Assembly: GCA_025352435.1 (NCBI GenBank)
Contig: JANXTN010000367.1
Coordinates: 1 to 6,629 of the forward strand
DNA length: 6,629 nucleotides
Source of the DNA: Ferruginibacter sp.
GTDB lineage: Bacteria > Bacteroidota > Bacteroidia > Chitinophagales > Chitinophagaceae
Reading direction: 5' to 3'
Shown here: positions 1 to 5,537 of the stretch, piece after piece
Layout of the letters: each line of letters begins with the position of its first letter
How positions within the stretch are numbered: position 1 is the stretch's first letter
The notes under the pieces: generated by a model
Databases searched by the model: none
What the model saw: only the letters and a program-made list of their open reading frames with translations
What the model was told of the DNA's origin: nothing
Program-made: the position numbers and the translations under genes

Positions 1-169
1 TGTGTTGATGATAAGGGGAAAGTGGTTTATTAATATTATAATGATTCAATAAAACCGAAGAAGTTCTTGTATCCTCTGCTAAAATTAAATCAGCATTTTT
101 TAGTACCTCCACCGCACGAAAAGTCATGTCTGCAAGATTGCCAATTGGTGTAGGGACGAGGAAGAGCAA
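1..169 (-). CDS. rsmI: 16S rRNA (cytidine-2'-O)-methyltransferase RsmI, N-terminal part, TTG start
   Basis: RsmI uses S-adenosylmethionine to 2'-O-methylate a cytidine of 16S rRNA (C1402 in E. coli) at the ribosomal P site; it is a cytoplasmic tetrapyrrole-methylase-fold enzyme. The first 56 codons are visible before the window edge cuts the gene. They hold the family's N-terminal hallmarks: [16 protein letters not shown] (residues 4-19), [13 protein letters not shown] (25-37) and PYHQH (52-56), the beginning of the family's PYHxHNE-like stretch. No ATG or GTG exists in this frame between the stop TAA at 184-182 and the conserved block. TTG at 169-167 gives [11 protein letters not shown], the usual distance from the start to the PTPIGN motif, so I chose it; ATT codons just upstream are the alternative. 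The gene follows purS by 102 bases on the same strand, with no clear promoter between them. Identity is firm, the exact start is not. Confidence 0.88.
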   Translation of the reverse strand, partial: MLFLVPTPIGNLADMTFRAVEVLKNADLILAEDTRTSSVLLNHYNINKPLSPYHQH

Positions 170-250
170 ATAATAAATAATTTATAAATGGATAATTAAT
201 AAAGTTGCAGCAAAAAATTTTAATGGATCGGGTTTGTTATCCTTAATCTT

Positions 251-260
251 ACAATATTGT
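251..260. other. 10-base perfect palindrome downstream of purS
   Basis: ACAATATTGT is exactly self-complementary and lies 12 bases past the purS stop, in the 102-base purS-rsmI spacer. It has no loop and no following T tract, so it does not look like an intrinsic terminator. It could be a small dimeric regulator site or a chance AT-rich palindrome. The rest of the spacer shows no recognisable element. Confidence 0.2.
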
Positions 261-271
261 CAACGGAAAAA

Positions 272-517
272 TTAGCTAATAACTATATCATACATTTCCA
301 TCACCTGATTTGCCAATAATTTTTTTGCAGCTTCTTCTGCTTTTTCTCTTGCCGTTGTCTCGTCATCCGCTTCAATCTGCAATTCTATTTGTTTGCCAAT
401 TCTCACATCATTTACACCAGTGATTCCGAGGTTTGCAAGACCACCTAAAACAGCTTTTCCCTGCGGATCTAGAAGGTTTTTAAGTGGCATCACTTTTATT
501 TGAGCAGTAAATATCAT
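272..517 (-). CDS. purS: phosphoribosylformylglycinamidine synthase subunit PurS
   Basis: PurS is the small structural subunit of the three-part FGAM synthase (PurS, PurQ, PurL), which makes FGAM from FGAR, glutamine and ATP in step four of purine synthesis; a PurS dimer bridges the glutaminase and synthetase subunits. The 81-residue length is normal. The family signature is clear: LLDPQGKAV (residues 15-23), DVRIGKQIEL (37-46) and a C-terminal KKLLANQVMEMY (65-76), each matching the equivalent stretch of Bacillus PurS as I remember it. Its ATG lies inside the stop of pssA (ATGA, a 4-base overlap), so translation is probably coupled to pssA although the pathways are unrelated. Its presence implies separate purL and purQ genes elsewhere rather than one long PurL; neither is in this window. 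No terminator follows it clearly. Confidence 0.94.
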   Translation of the reverse strand: MIFTAQIKVMPLKNLLDPQGKAVLGGLANLGITGVNDVRIGKQIELQIEADDETTAREKAEEAAKKLLANQVMEMYDIVIS

Positions 518-1281
518 GCTTGTTTATTTTTGAAAGCTAAAGATAAAATAATGTATGCTATAAATATAATTGGCACGGCTAGCCATTTAAAAATTATTGC
601 AGCAATTATGGAGAAAATGATCAATATAAATTTTGAAAGATTGTCCTTGACTGTAAGATTTTTAAACTTCAAAGCCATCAAGGGAAGCTTGCTTACCATA
701 AGTCCGCTAACAATTAAAATGAGCGCATATAAAAATAATTTGTTTGTTACCAGGTTAATTAAAGTTGCATTGGTGGCTTTCCAATAAATAAGTGGCAAAC
801 TGGCAATCAACAACCCTGTTGCGGGAATTGGAACACCTTTAAAACCATATTGCTGAGTAGTGTCAATATTAAATCTTGCGAGCCTGTATGCACCCGCAGC
901 AGCTACAATAAAAGCTGGAATAAGGAAAACTATTGAAGTATCTATTCCACCCTCATTAGCAGCGTAACTCATTCTAAGGAATTGATAAATAATCATTGAA
1001 GGAGCTACTCCAAAACTAACCACGTCAGCTAATGAATCTAACTGCTTGCCCATTTCTGAAGATGCATTAAAAAGACGAGCCACAAAGCCATCTAAAAAAT
1101 CAACAACGGCTGCAATGCCGATAAATAGTGATGCCATCCACATTTTTTCTGACAGATCAATAAACTGTGCTCCATCAGCATCATATTGAATTGTAATGCC
1201 GTTTTGCAAAATATATGTAATAGCGATGCAACCGCAGGTAAGGTTTAGTAGTGTGAAAATGTTAGGGACCTGTTTGAGCAT
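514..1281 (-). CDS. pssA: CDP-diacylglycerol--serine O-phosphatidyltransferase (phosphatidylserine synthase)
   Basis: This integral membrane enzyme joins CDP-diacylglycerol and serine to give phosphatidylserine and CMP, the committed step to phosphatidylethanolamine. The CDP-alcohol phosphatidyltransferase signature DG-x2-AR-x8-G-x3-D-x3-D is complete: D64 G65, A68 R69, G78, D82, D86. The N-terminal VPNIFTLLNLTCGC (residues 5-18) and the GVPIPATGL segment (149-157) are also typical of the PssA branch that acts on serine. At 255 residues with about seven or eight hydrophobic segments (near 8-26, 48-63, 88-104, 115-131, 152-167, 181-197 and 217-250) the size fits the type II family. It starts at ATG 1281, 49 bases after the pepP stop, and its TGA stop overlaps the purS start. 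No phosphatidylserine decarboxylase gene is present here. Phosphatidylglycerophosphate synthase shares the catalytic motif but fits the flanking segments less well. Confidence 0.93.
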   Translation of the reverse strand: MLKQVPNIFTLLNLTCGCIAITYILQNGITIQYDADGAQFIDLSEKMWMASLFIGIAAVVDFLDGFVARLFNASSEMGKQLDSLADVVSFGVAPSMIIYQFLRMSYAANEGGIDTSIVFLIPAFIVAAAGAYRLARFNIDTTQQYGFKGVPIPATGLLIASLPLIYWKATNATLINLVTNKLFLYALILIVSGLMVSKLPLMALKFKNLTVKDNLSKFILIIFSIIAAIIFKWLAVPIIFIAYIILSLAFKNKQA

Positions 1282-1300
1282 ATTTAATGTTTAAGTTGAA

Positions 1301-1335
1301 GTAAATTAGCAAGTAGCAAATATCTAATGGCTAAT
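1301..1335 (-). repeat. 7-base-period degenerate repeat array between pepP and pssA
   Basis: Read on the minus strand, five heptads follow each other without slippage: ATTAGCC (1335-1329), ATTAGAT (1328-1322), ATTTGCT (1321-1315), ACTTGCT (1314-1308) and AATTTAC (1307-1301). The first four agree with ATTTGCT at five to seven of seven positions; the last is poor. The array covers most of the 49-base pepP-pssA spacer and takes in the pepP stop codon TAG, ending 19 bases before the pssA start. Its unit resembles those in the scoA-scoB gap. I recall similar GCACATTAGC-like runs between genes in other Bacteroidota but cannot verify that here. Function unknown. Confidence 0.45.
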
Positions 1336-2626
1336 TCTTTCTCCTCATCAACGCCTCTATCTCCTCCACTTCAATAGGGATATTTTTCATTAAATCTTTA
1401 TTGCCATTTTTTGTTACCCAGAAATTATTTTCAATACGGATACCCATTTGTTCTTCTTCTATATAAATACCCGGCTCTATAGTAAAGACCATTCCTGCTT
1501 TTATGGATTCTGTTCTTGTTCCAAGGTCGTGCACATCTATTCCTAAATGATGCGAAATTCCATGATATAGATATTTTCGATAAGCACGGTCATTTGGATT
1601 TTCATTTTTAATATCTGACTTTTTTAAGAGCCCAATTTTTTGAAAAACTACAGTAGCTTCATCTCCAATTTTTTCTGTGTAATCAACGATACTAATGCCG
1701 GGCTTTAAAATACTTGCGGCATATTTATGCAAATGGAGGCAAGCATTGTAAACTGTCTTTTGGCGCTTTGTAAACTTGCCATTTACAGGCACGGTACGGG
1801 TAAGGTCTGCAGCATAATTGCCATACTCAGCTCCAAAATCCATTAAGATTAAATCACCGTCTTTGCACTCTCTACAGTTTTCTACATAGTGCAAAACTCG
1901 TGCATTATCGCCACTGGCAATGATGCTGCCATACGCTTCTCCTGTTGCACGTTGCATTAAAAATGAATGTATGATTTCTGCGTGGATTTCGTATTCCATA
2001 ACCCCAGGCTGTATAAATTGTAGCAATTTCCTGAACGTGATGTCAGTAATATCAATTGCTCGTTGCATTACTTCCACTTCTTCTGCAGATTTAATAGCAC
2101 GAAGCTCTTTTAAAATGGGAGCACTTCTTCTATAATTATGCAAAGGATAACGAGCACGCATTTCCTGTGCATAGCGGTAATCTCTTACATCAATGTTGCT
2201 TCCCTTACGATCGTTCTCATTTGTATTGAGGTAAATATTTTCCGCTAGATGGATCCACGGTTGCAGCATTGGATCCAATGAATCTAAATAAACAACTGTT
2301 TGTATTCCTGAAATATTTTGAGCCTCAGCAATTCGCAAGCGATGGCCATCCCACTTTTCCTTCATCTCGTTTGGTCTTACCACTACCAGGACTTCACGGT
2401 ATTTAGCATCGGGATTATCAGGAAAAAAAATCATCATGGTATCTTCCTGCTCTATGCCTGTAAGCCAATACAGATCAGAGTTTTGCTTGAATTTATGTAA
2501 TGCGTCCCCGTTTACCGGTAACTCATCGTTACTATTAAAAATGGCAATCGAATTTTTAGGAAGCTTGCTTACAAAACGTTTTCTGTTTTGAATAAAAATA
2601 TCAGGATTGAGGGGAAGGTATTTCAT
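1331..2626 (-). CDS. pepP: Xaa-Pro aminopeptidase (aminopeptidase P, M24B)
   Basis: Aminopeptidase P is a dimanganese peptidase that removes an N-terminal residue preceding proline. The 431-residue protein has the two expected parts: an aminopeptidase P N-terminal domain (about 1-140) and a pita-bread M24 catalytic domain (about 175-415). The five metal ligands, aligned by eye to E. coli PepP, are D263 (MDFGAEYG), D274 (ADLTRT), H359 (HGISHHLG), E384 (FTIEPGIY) and E399 (GIRIEN). The auxiliary residues H246 (LHYVEN), H355, H366 (DVHD) and R397 are also present, so it should be active. There is no signal peptide, so it is probably cytoplasmic. It begins at ATG 2626, after a candidate promoter at 2668-2675, and probably heads a transcript running into pssA and purS. 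The stop lies inside a 7-base-period repeat array. Other M24 peptidases such as prolidase are possible, but length and motifs favour PepP. Confidence 0.93.
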   Translation of the reverse strand: MKYLPLNPDIFIQNRKRFVSKLPKNSIAIFNSNDELPVNGDALHKFKQNSDLYWLTGIEQEDTMMIFFPDNPDAKYREVLVVVRPNEMKEKWDGHRLRIAEAQNISGIQTVVYLDSLDPMLQPWIHLAENIYLNTNENDRKGSNIDVRDYRYAQEMRARYPLHNYRRSAPILKELRAIKSAEEVEVMQRAIDITDITFRKLLQFIQPGVMEYEIHAEIIHSFLMQRATGEAYGSIIASGDNARVLHYVENCRECKDGDLILMDFGAEYGNYAADLTRTVPVNGKFTKRQKTVYNACLHLHKYAASILKPGISIVDYTEKIGDEATVVFQKIGLLKKSDIKNENPNDRAYRKYLYHGISHHLGIDVHDLGTRTESIKAGMVFTIEPGIYIEEEQMGIRIENNFWVTKNGNKDLMKNIPIEVEEIEALMRRKN

Positions 2627-2667
2627 TGATACTATTTTTATACTGCAATATAATTTTTTTAAGCTAT

Positions 2668-2675
2668 CAAATTTA
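2668..2675 (-). promoter_or_regulatory. candidate Bacteroidota -7 element for pepP
   Basis: On the minus strand this reads TAAATTTG, an exact match to the Bacteroidota -7 consensus TAnnTTTG, 41 bases before the pepP ATG. No TTTG or TTG was found at the expected 19-21 bases upstream, so only half of the promoter is supported. The position is sensible because pckA, the previous gene, ends in a strong terminator and pepP therefore needs its own promoter. Confidence 0.4.
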
Positions 2676-2717
2676 GAAGTATTGAAAAAGCAGCGCTACC
2701 TGAATTATTTCGCATAG

Positions 2718-2741
2718 AAAAAAGCTGAAAAAAGATTTAAA
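2718..2741. other. phased A-tracts, probable DNA bend
   Basis: Two A6 tracts (2718-2723 and 2728-2733) sit exactly 10 bases apart inside two copies of GAAAAAAG, followed by AAA at 2739-2741. Tracts in phase with the helix are known to bend DNA. The stretch lies directly upstream of the structured plus-strand element at 2747-2841. TAAAGTTG (2738-2745), one mismatch from TAnnTTTG, could be its -7 box, although no -33 box is visible. The stretch may help transcription of that RNA, or be ordinary AT-rich spacer. Confidence 0.3.
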
Positions 2742-2746
2742 GTTGA

Positions 2747-2841
2747 AGAGCGACGGGATAGAAGTGAAAATCCTTTTTATATCGCTTCAGCGAATAAAAA
2801 GATTGTAACAAATAGCCCGGACAAAAGTTGGGTTTTGCTCT
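2747..2841 (+). ncRNA. structured RNA candidate, Flavo-1-like
   Basis: A nested fold can be drawn on the plus strand. Outer helix: AGAGC (2747-2751) with GCTCT (2837-2841). Second helix: CGGG (2754-2757) with CCCG (2816-2819). Long apical helix: 2770-2780 with 2794-2803 (bulged C at 2773), continued after a bulged A (2781) by TCGC/GCGA capped by TTCA (2787-2790 region). A small AAAA/TTTT hairpin (2823-2836) may form in the junction. Between the second and apical helices lie the unpaired strands ATAGAAGTGAAA (2758-2769) and TGTAACAAATAG (2804-2815). These match my memory of the conserved internal loop (ATAGAAGTGGAAA facing TTGTAACGGATAG) of a widespread Bacteroidota intergenic RNA, probably Flavo-1. 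The family name and strand are recollection, not a search result; the pairing is seen in the sequence. No open frame occupies it, and it faces opposite to the flanking genes. Confidence 0.62.
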
Positions 2842-2855
2842 AATGTAAACCGCAC

Positions 2856-2885
2856 AAAAAAACCTCAACAATTCATGTTGAGGTT
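2856..2885 (-). terminator. intrinsic terminator of pckA
   Basis: On the minus strand a perfect 10-base-pair stem, AACCTCAACA with TGTTGAGGTT (arms 2885-2876 and 2870-2861), encloses the 5-base loop TGAAT and runs into seven consecutive T (2862-2856), two of them shared with the stem. It starts 24 bases after the pckA stop. On the plus strand the hairpin is followed only by GTACTTTA, so termination is expected mainly for pckA transcripts. It separates pckA from pepP. Confidence 0.93.
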
Positions 2886-2908
2886 GTACTTTATCAATCA
2901 ATCAGAAA

Positions 2909-4516
2909 CTAACTGATTTTTGGAGCGGCAGATAAAATTTCTTCGCTAACACCACTTGAATACTTCTCAAAGTTTTTCACAAACTGTTTTGCAAGTGCAA
3001 CTGCTTTTTCATCGTACGCACTTTTATCTGCCCATGTATTGCGAGGATTTAATATTTCGCTTGGAACATTGGGGCATTCCTTAGGCATCATCATTCCAAA
3101 AACGGGATGCGCTTCATATTCAACATTATCCAATTTTCCTTCTAATGCTGCGGTAATCATGGCCCTGGTATATGCCAATTTCATGCGACTTCCCACTCCA
3201 TAAGGTCCTCCACTCCATCCTGTATTGATCATGAAGACATTCACATTAGCATCTGTCATTTTCTTACCAAGCATTGCTGCATATTTACCGGGATGTAATG
3301 GTAAAAAAGGTGCACCAAAGCATGCACTAAAAGTTGCTGAAGGCTCTTTAACACCGGCTTCTGTGCCCGCAACCTTTGCGGTATAACCACTAATAAACTG
3401 GTACATTGCCTGGCCCGGAGTTAACTTACTCACAGGTGGAAAAATACCGTAAGAATCGGCAGTAAGGAAGAAAATATTTTTTGGCGTTTTGCCAATAGAT
3501 GGTTCTAAAGCATTACTTATAAAAGTAAGCGGGTAACTTATTCTCGTGTTCTCTGTAATATCTTTATTGGCAAAGTCAATTTTATTGGTCCCTGGTACAA
3601 AGCCCACATTTTCAACCAGCGCACCCGGACGAATTGCATTGTAAATTTCGGGTTCATTTTCTGCACTTAAGTTTATCAATTTTGCATAGCAACCGCCTTC
3701 AAAATTAAACACCGAATTATCCGTCCAACCATGTTCATCATCACCAATTAATTTTCTGTTGGGATCTGCACTTAAGGTTGTTTTACCTGTGCCACTAAGC
3801 CCAAAGAAAACTGCTGTATCTCCATCTAAGCCTACGTTCGCAGAGCAATGCATACTCAGCACATTTTTTTGATGAGGTAAAATAAAATTGAGAATGGTAA
3901 ATATTCCTTTTTTAATTTCGCCTGTGTACCCTGTGCCGCCAATCAAAATAGTTTTTTTGGTAAAACTTGTCATTGCAAAATTATGCTGCCTAGTTCCATC
4001 AACTGTAGGGTCTGCATGGAAACTTGGTGCATGTAAAATTGTCCATTCGGGCGCAAAGTTTTCTAACTCCTTTTCATCCGGACGCAGAAACATATTGTAA
4101 GCAAATAAATTGCTCCAGGGATTTTCATTTACTACACGAATATTTAATCGGTATTGAGGATCTGCGCATACATAGGCATCTCTTACCCACAACTCTTTTT
4201 GAGATAAATGTGCGATTAATTTCGCATGCATATTATCAAACACCTGTGGCGTGATAGGGAGGTTAAAATCATTCCAATGAACCGCCTCGGCAGTTATTTC
4301 ATCTTTTACACAGAACTTATCTTTCGGGCTTCTGCCTGTAAATTCGCCGGTATTTATTAGTAAAGCACCCGTGTCATTTAATTTACCCTGATCAAGATTT
4401 ACAGTGGCGTCAGAAAGTTGTTGAGGAGTTTGTTGGTAGTGTATGTTTTGACTTGTGTTTATACCTATCGCTGCCAAAACATGGTTGACTGTTTCAGGCA
4501 TTTGAGATACTGACAT
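2909..4516 (-). CDS. pckA: phosphoenolpyruvate carboxykinase (ATP)
   Basis: PckA converts oxaloacetate and ATP to PEP, CO2 and ADP, the entry step of gluconeogenesis from TCA intermediates; it is cytoplasmic and in some anaerobes runs in reverse to fix CO2. The 535 residues match the usual length of the ATP-dependent family. Seen in order: TGRSPKDKF (60-68) with substrate-binding R62; metal and substrate residues K203 and H223 (SMHCSAN); the P-loop GLSGTGKTT (239-247, K245, T246); the kinase-2 motif IGDDEHGW (257-264) with D259 and D260; FNFEGGCYAKLI (270-281); and the adenine-site ENTRISYPL (322-330) with R325. All key residues are present. The P-loop and these motifs separate it from the GTP enzyme. 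The ATG follows a run of eight A, a typical Bacteroidota initiation context, and a good promoter and terminator bracket the gene, so it is probably monocistronic. Confidence 0.97.
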   Translation of the reverse strand: MSVSQMPETVNHVLAAIGINTSQNIHYQQTPQQLSDATVNLDQGKLNDTGALLINTGEFTGRSPKDKFCVKDEITAEAVHWNDFNLPITPQVFDNMHAKLIAHLSQKELWVRDAYVCADPQYRLNIRVVNENPWSNLFAYNMFLRPDEKELENFAPEWTILHAPSFHADPTVDGTRQHNFAMTSFTKKTILIGGTGYTGEIKKGIFTILNFILPHQKNVLSMHCSANVGLDGDTAVFFGLSGTGKTTLSADPNRKLIGDDEHGWTDNSVFNFEGGCYAKLINLSAENEPEIYNAIRPGALVENVGFVPGTNKIDFANKDITENTRISYPLTFISNALEPSIGKTPKNIFFLTADSYGIFPPVSKLTPGQAMYQFISGYTAKVAGTEAGVKEPSATFSACFGAPFLPLHPGKYAAMLGKKMTDANVNVFMINTGWSGGPYGVGSRMKLAYTRAMITAALEGKLDNVEYEAHPVFGMMMPKECPNVPSEILNPRNTWADKSAYDEKAVALAKQFVKNFEKYSSGVSEEILSAAPKIS

Positions 4517-4538
4517 ATCATTTTTTTTAGTGAGGGCG

Positions 4539-4569
4539 CAAATATAGTAGAAGTGTTTAAAGCCGCAAA
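4539..4569 (-). promoter_or_regulatory. pckA promoter, Bacteroidota sigma type
   Basis: On the minus strand TTTG (4569-4566) and TATATTTG (4546-4539) are separated by exactly 19 bases, matching the Bacteroidota housekeeping consensus TTTG-N19-21-TAnnTTTG in both boxes. Transcription should begin a few bases past the second box, near 4533, giving a leader of only about 17 bases before the pckA ATG at 4516. That leader is too short for a riboswitch or attenuator, so control probably acts at initiation, perhaps through the repeated motifs upstream at 4618-4746. Confidence 0.82.
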
Positions 4570-4617
4570 TTTTTACAGCCTTACATTTTACCCATTTTGA
4601 TTTATTTTTCTTAAAAA

Positions 4618-4746
4618 GCGAAGGATAAAAATATTTTTTTTAAATTATTAACAACAGAAAGACTTTTTTAAAAGAATTTTAGCAGAGGGTACTTTCTGCG
4701 AAGGAAAATTACCTGTAAAATTTCTGATTTATTTTGAGCGAAGGAT
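4618..4746. repeat. three direct copies of GCGAAGGA upstream of pckA
   Basis: GCGAAGGA starts at 4618, 4698 and 4738 on the plus strand, at spacings of 80 and 40 bases, in the 242-base scoB-pckA spacer. The first and third copies belong to a longer imperfect repeat, TGATTTATTTT followed by GCGAAGGAT (about 4598-4626 and 4725-4746), the first having extra bases between the halves. The copies lie about 85, 165 and 205 bases upstream of the predicted pckA start. They could be regulator sites or remnants of a duplicated spacer. Apart from these repeats, the pckA promoter and a weak hairpin, I see nothing in the spacer. Confidence 0.4.
4681..4699 (-). terminator. weak hairpin after scoB, possible terminator
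   Basis: GCAGA (4682-4686) and TCTGC (4695-4699) can form a 5-base-pair stem with an 8-base loop, about 60 bases past the scoB stop. On the minus strand it is followed by TAAAATTCTTTT, T-rich but broken. This is much weaker than the pckA terminator, so the scoB transcript may end here or read on towards pckA. Confidence 0.25.
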
Positions 4747-4758
4747 GGACATTATCTT

Positions 4759-5415
4759 TCAAATTTCAATCTCAGGAATATTTCCTTCTACAATAAGATT
4801 TGCTTTGGTCTTACTTTTAATTTCATCAGCTGTTACGCCCGGTGCTCTTTCAATTAATTTAAAGCCGGTGAGAGTTATTTCTATAACAGCTAAATCAGTG
4901 ACAATTTTTTTCACACACCTAGTGCCTGTTAATGGCAAGGAACAAGTTTCTAAAAGTTTACTTTCACCGGAAGGGCTGGTGTGCATCATGGCTACAATAA
5001 TATTTTTTGCACTTGCCACAAGATCCATAGCTCCCCCCATTCCTTTAACCATTTTTCCGGGAATTTTCCAGTTCGCAATATCTCCTTTTTCACTTACTTC
5101 CATAGCGCCCAGTACCGTGAGATTTATTTTTCCTGAACGTATCATTCCAAAGCTCATAGCACTATCAAAGATGGATGAACCTGGTAAAGTAGTTATCGTT
5201 TGCTTCCCCGCATTAATGAGGTCTGCATCTTCGTCTCCTTCTATTGGGAAGGGGCCCATACCTAATAAACCATTTTCACTTTGAAGGACGACATTCATTC
5301 CCTCGGGAATATAATTAGCAACAAGTGTAGGAATCCCAATACCTAGATTTACGTAAAAACCATCCTGCAATTCTTTTGCAATTCGTTGTGCTATTTGAAA
5401 TTTATTTAAAGCCAT
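4759..5415 (-). CDS. scoB: succinyl-CoA:3-ketoacid CoA-transferase subunit B
   Basis: This is the catalytic half of the enzyme that moves CoA from succinyl-CoA to acetoacetate, giving acetoacetyl-CoA and succinate. The 218 residues fit the family length. The active-site motif SENGLLGMGP (residues 46-55) contains the glutamate, E47, that forms the CoA thioester intermediate. NLGIGIPTLVANYIP (23-37), GGAMDL (127-132) and the C-terminal APGVTADEI (191-199) are also typical. It starts at ATG 5415, 122 bases after the scoA stop, a wide gap for two subunits of one complex; the gap holds a short repeat array but no recognisable promoter. Because butyrate-acetoacetate (AtoA) and other ketoacid transferases of this family are close relatives, the exact acyl donor is inferred. 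A long frame on the opposite strand is a codon shadow. Confidence 0.92.
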   Translation of the reverse strand: MALNKFQIAQRIAKELQDGFYVNLGIGIPTLVANYIPEGMNVVLQSENGLLGMGPFPIEGDEDADLINAGKQTITTLPGSSIFDSAMSFGMIRSGKINLTVLGAMEVSEKGDIANWKIPGKMVKGMGGAMDLVASAKNIIVAMMHTSPSGESKLLETCSLPLTGTRCVKKIVTDLAVIEITLTGFKLIERAPGVTADEIKSKTKANLIVEGNIPEIEI

Positions 5416-5441
5416 AATAAGTGATGTGATAATATACGGTT

Positions 5442-5482
5442 ATGCAAATGTGCTAATCTGCTAGTAATGATAATGTACTAAT
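5442..5482 (-). repeat. 8-base-period degenerate repeat array between scoA and scoB
   Basis: On the minus strand the units are ATTAGTAC (5482-5475), ATTATCATT (5474-5466, nine bases), ACTAGCAG (5465-5458), ATTAGCAC (5457-5450) and ATTTGCAT (5449-5442). Four of the five agree with ATTAGCAC at six to eight positions. The units resemble those between pepP and pssA, with one extra base per period. Next to the array, on its scoA side, is a small inverted repeat ACCAT-AA-ATGGT (5491-5502). Together these account for much of the 122-base spacer. I see no exact promoter box here. Function unknown. Confidence 0.45.
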
Positions 5483-5537
5483 TTTTTTAAACCATAAATG
5501 GTGTAATTACTAAAGATCATATTATTCACCAACTTAA

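Noticed and set aside
500..787. A 95-codon plus-strand frame opposite the end of pssA
   Set aside because: It mirrors the hydrophobic C-terminal segments of pssA and has no promoter or independent features.
1317..1324. GATATTTG on the minus strand as a pssA promoter
   Set aside because: It misses the first base of TAnnTTTG, has no -33 box at 19-21 bases, and falls inside the heptad array, which explains the sequence.
2627..2908. An unannotated small protein gene in the pckA-pepP spacer
   Set aside because: No frame with a plausible start, length and composition was seen; RNA structure and the terminator account for most of the spacer.
4745..5284. A 179-codon open frame on the plus strand opposite scoB
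   Set aside because: Its protein has no recognisable motif and lies wholly antisense to a gene whose catalytic motif is intact; stop avoidance is explained by the codon use of scoB.
5491..5502. ACCAT-AA-ATGGT inverted repeat after scoA as a terminator
   Set aside because: The loop would be only two bases, the stem is AT-rich, and no immediate T tract follows on the minus strand.
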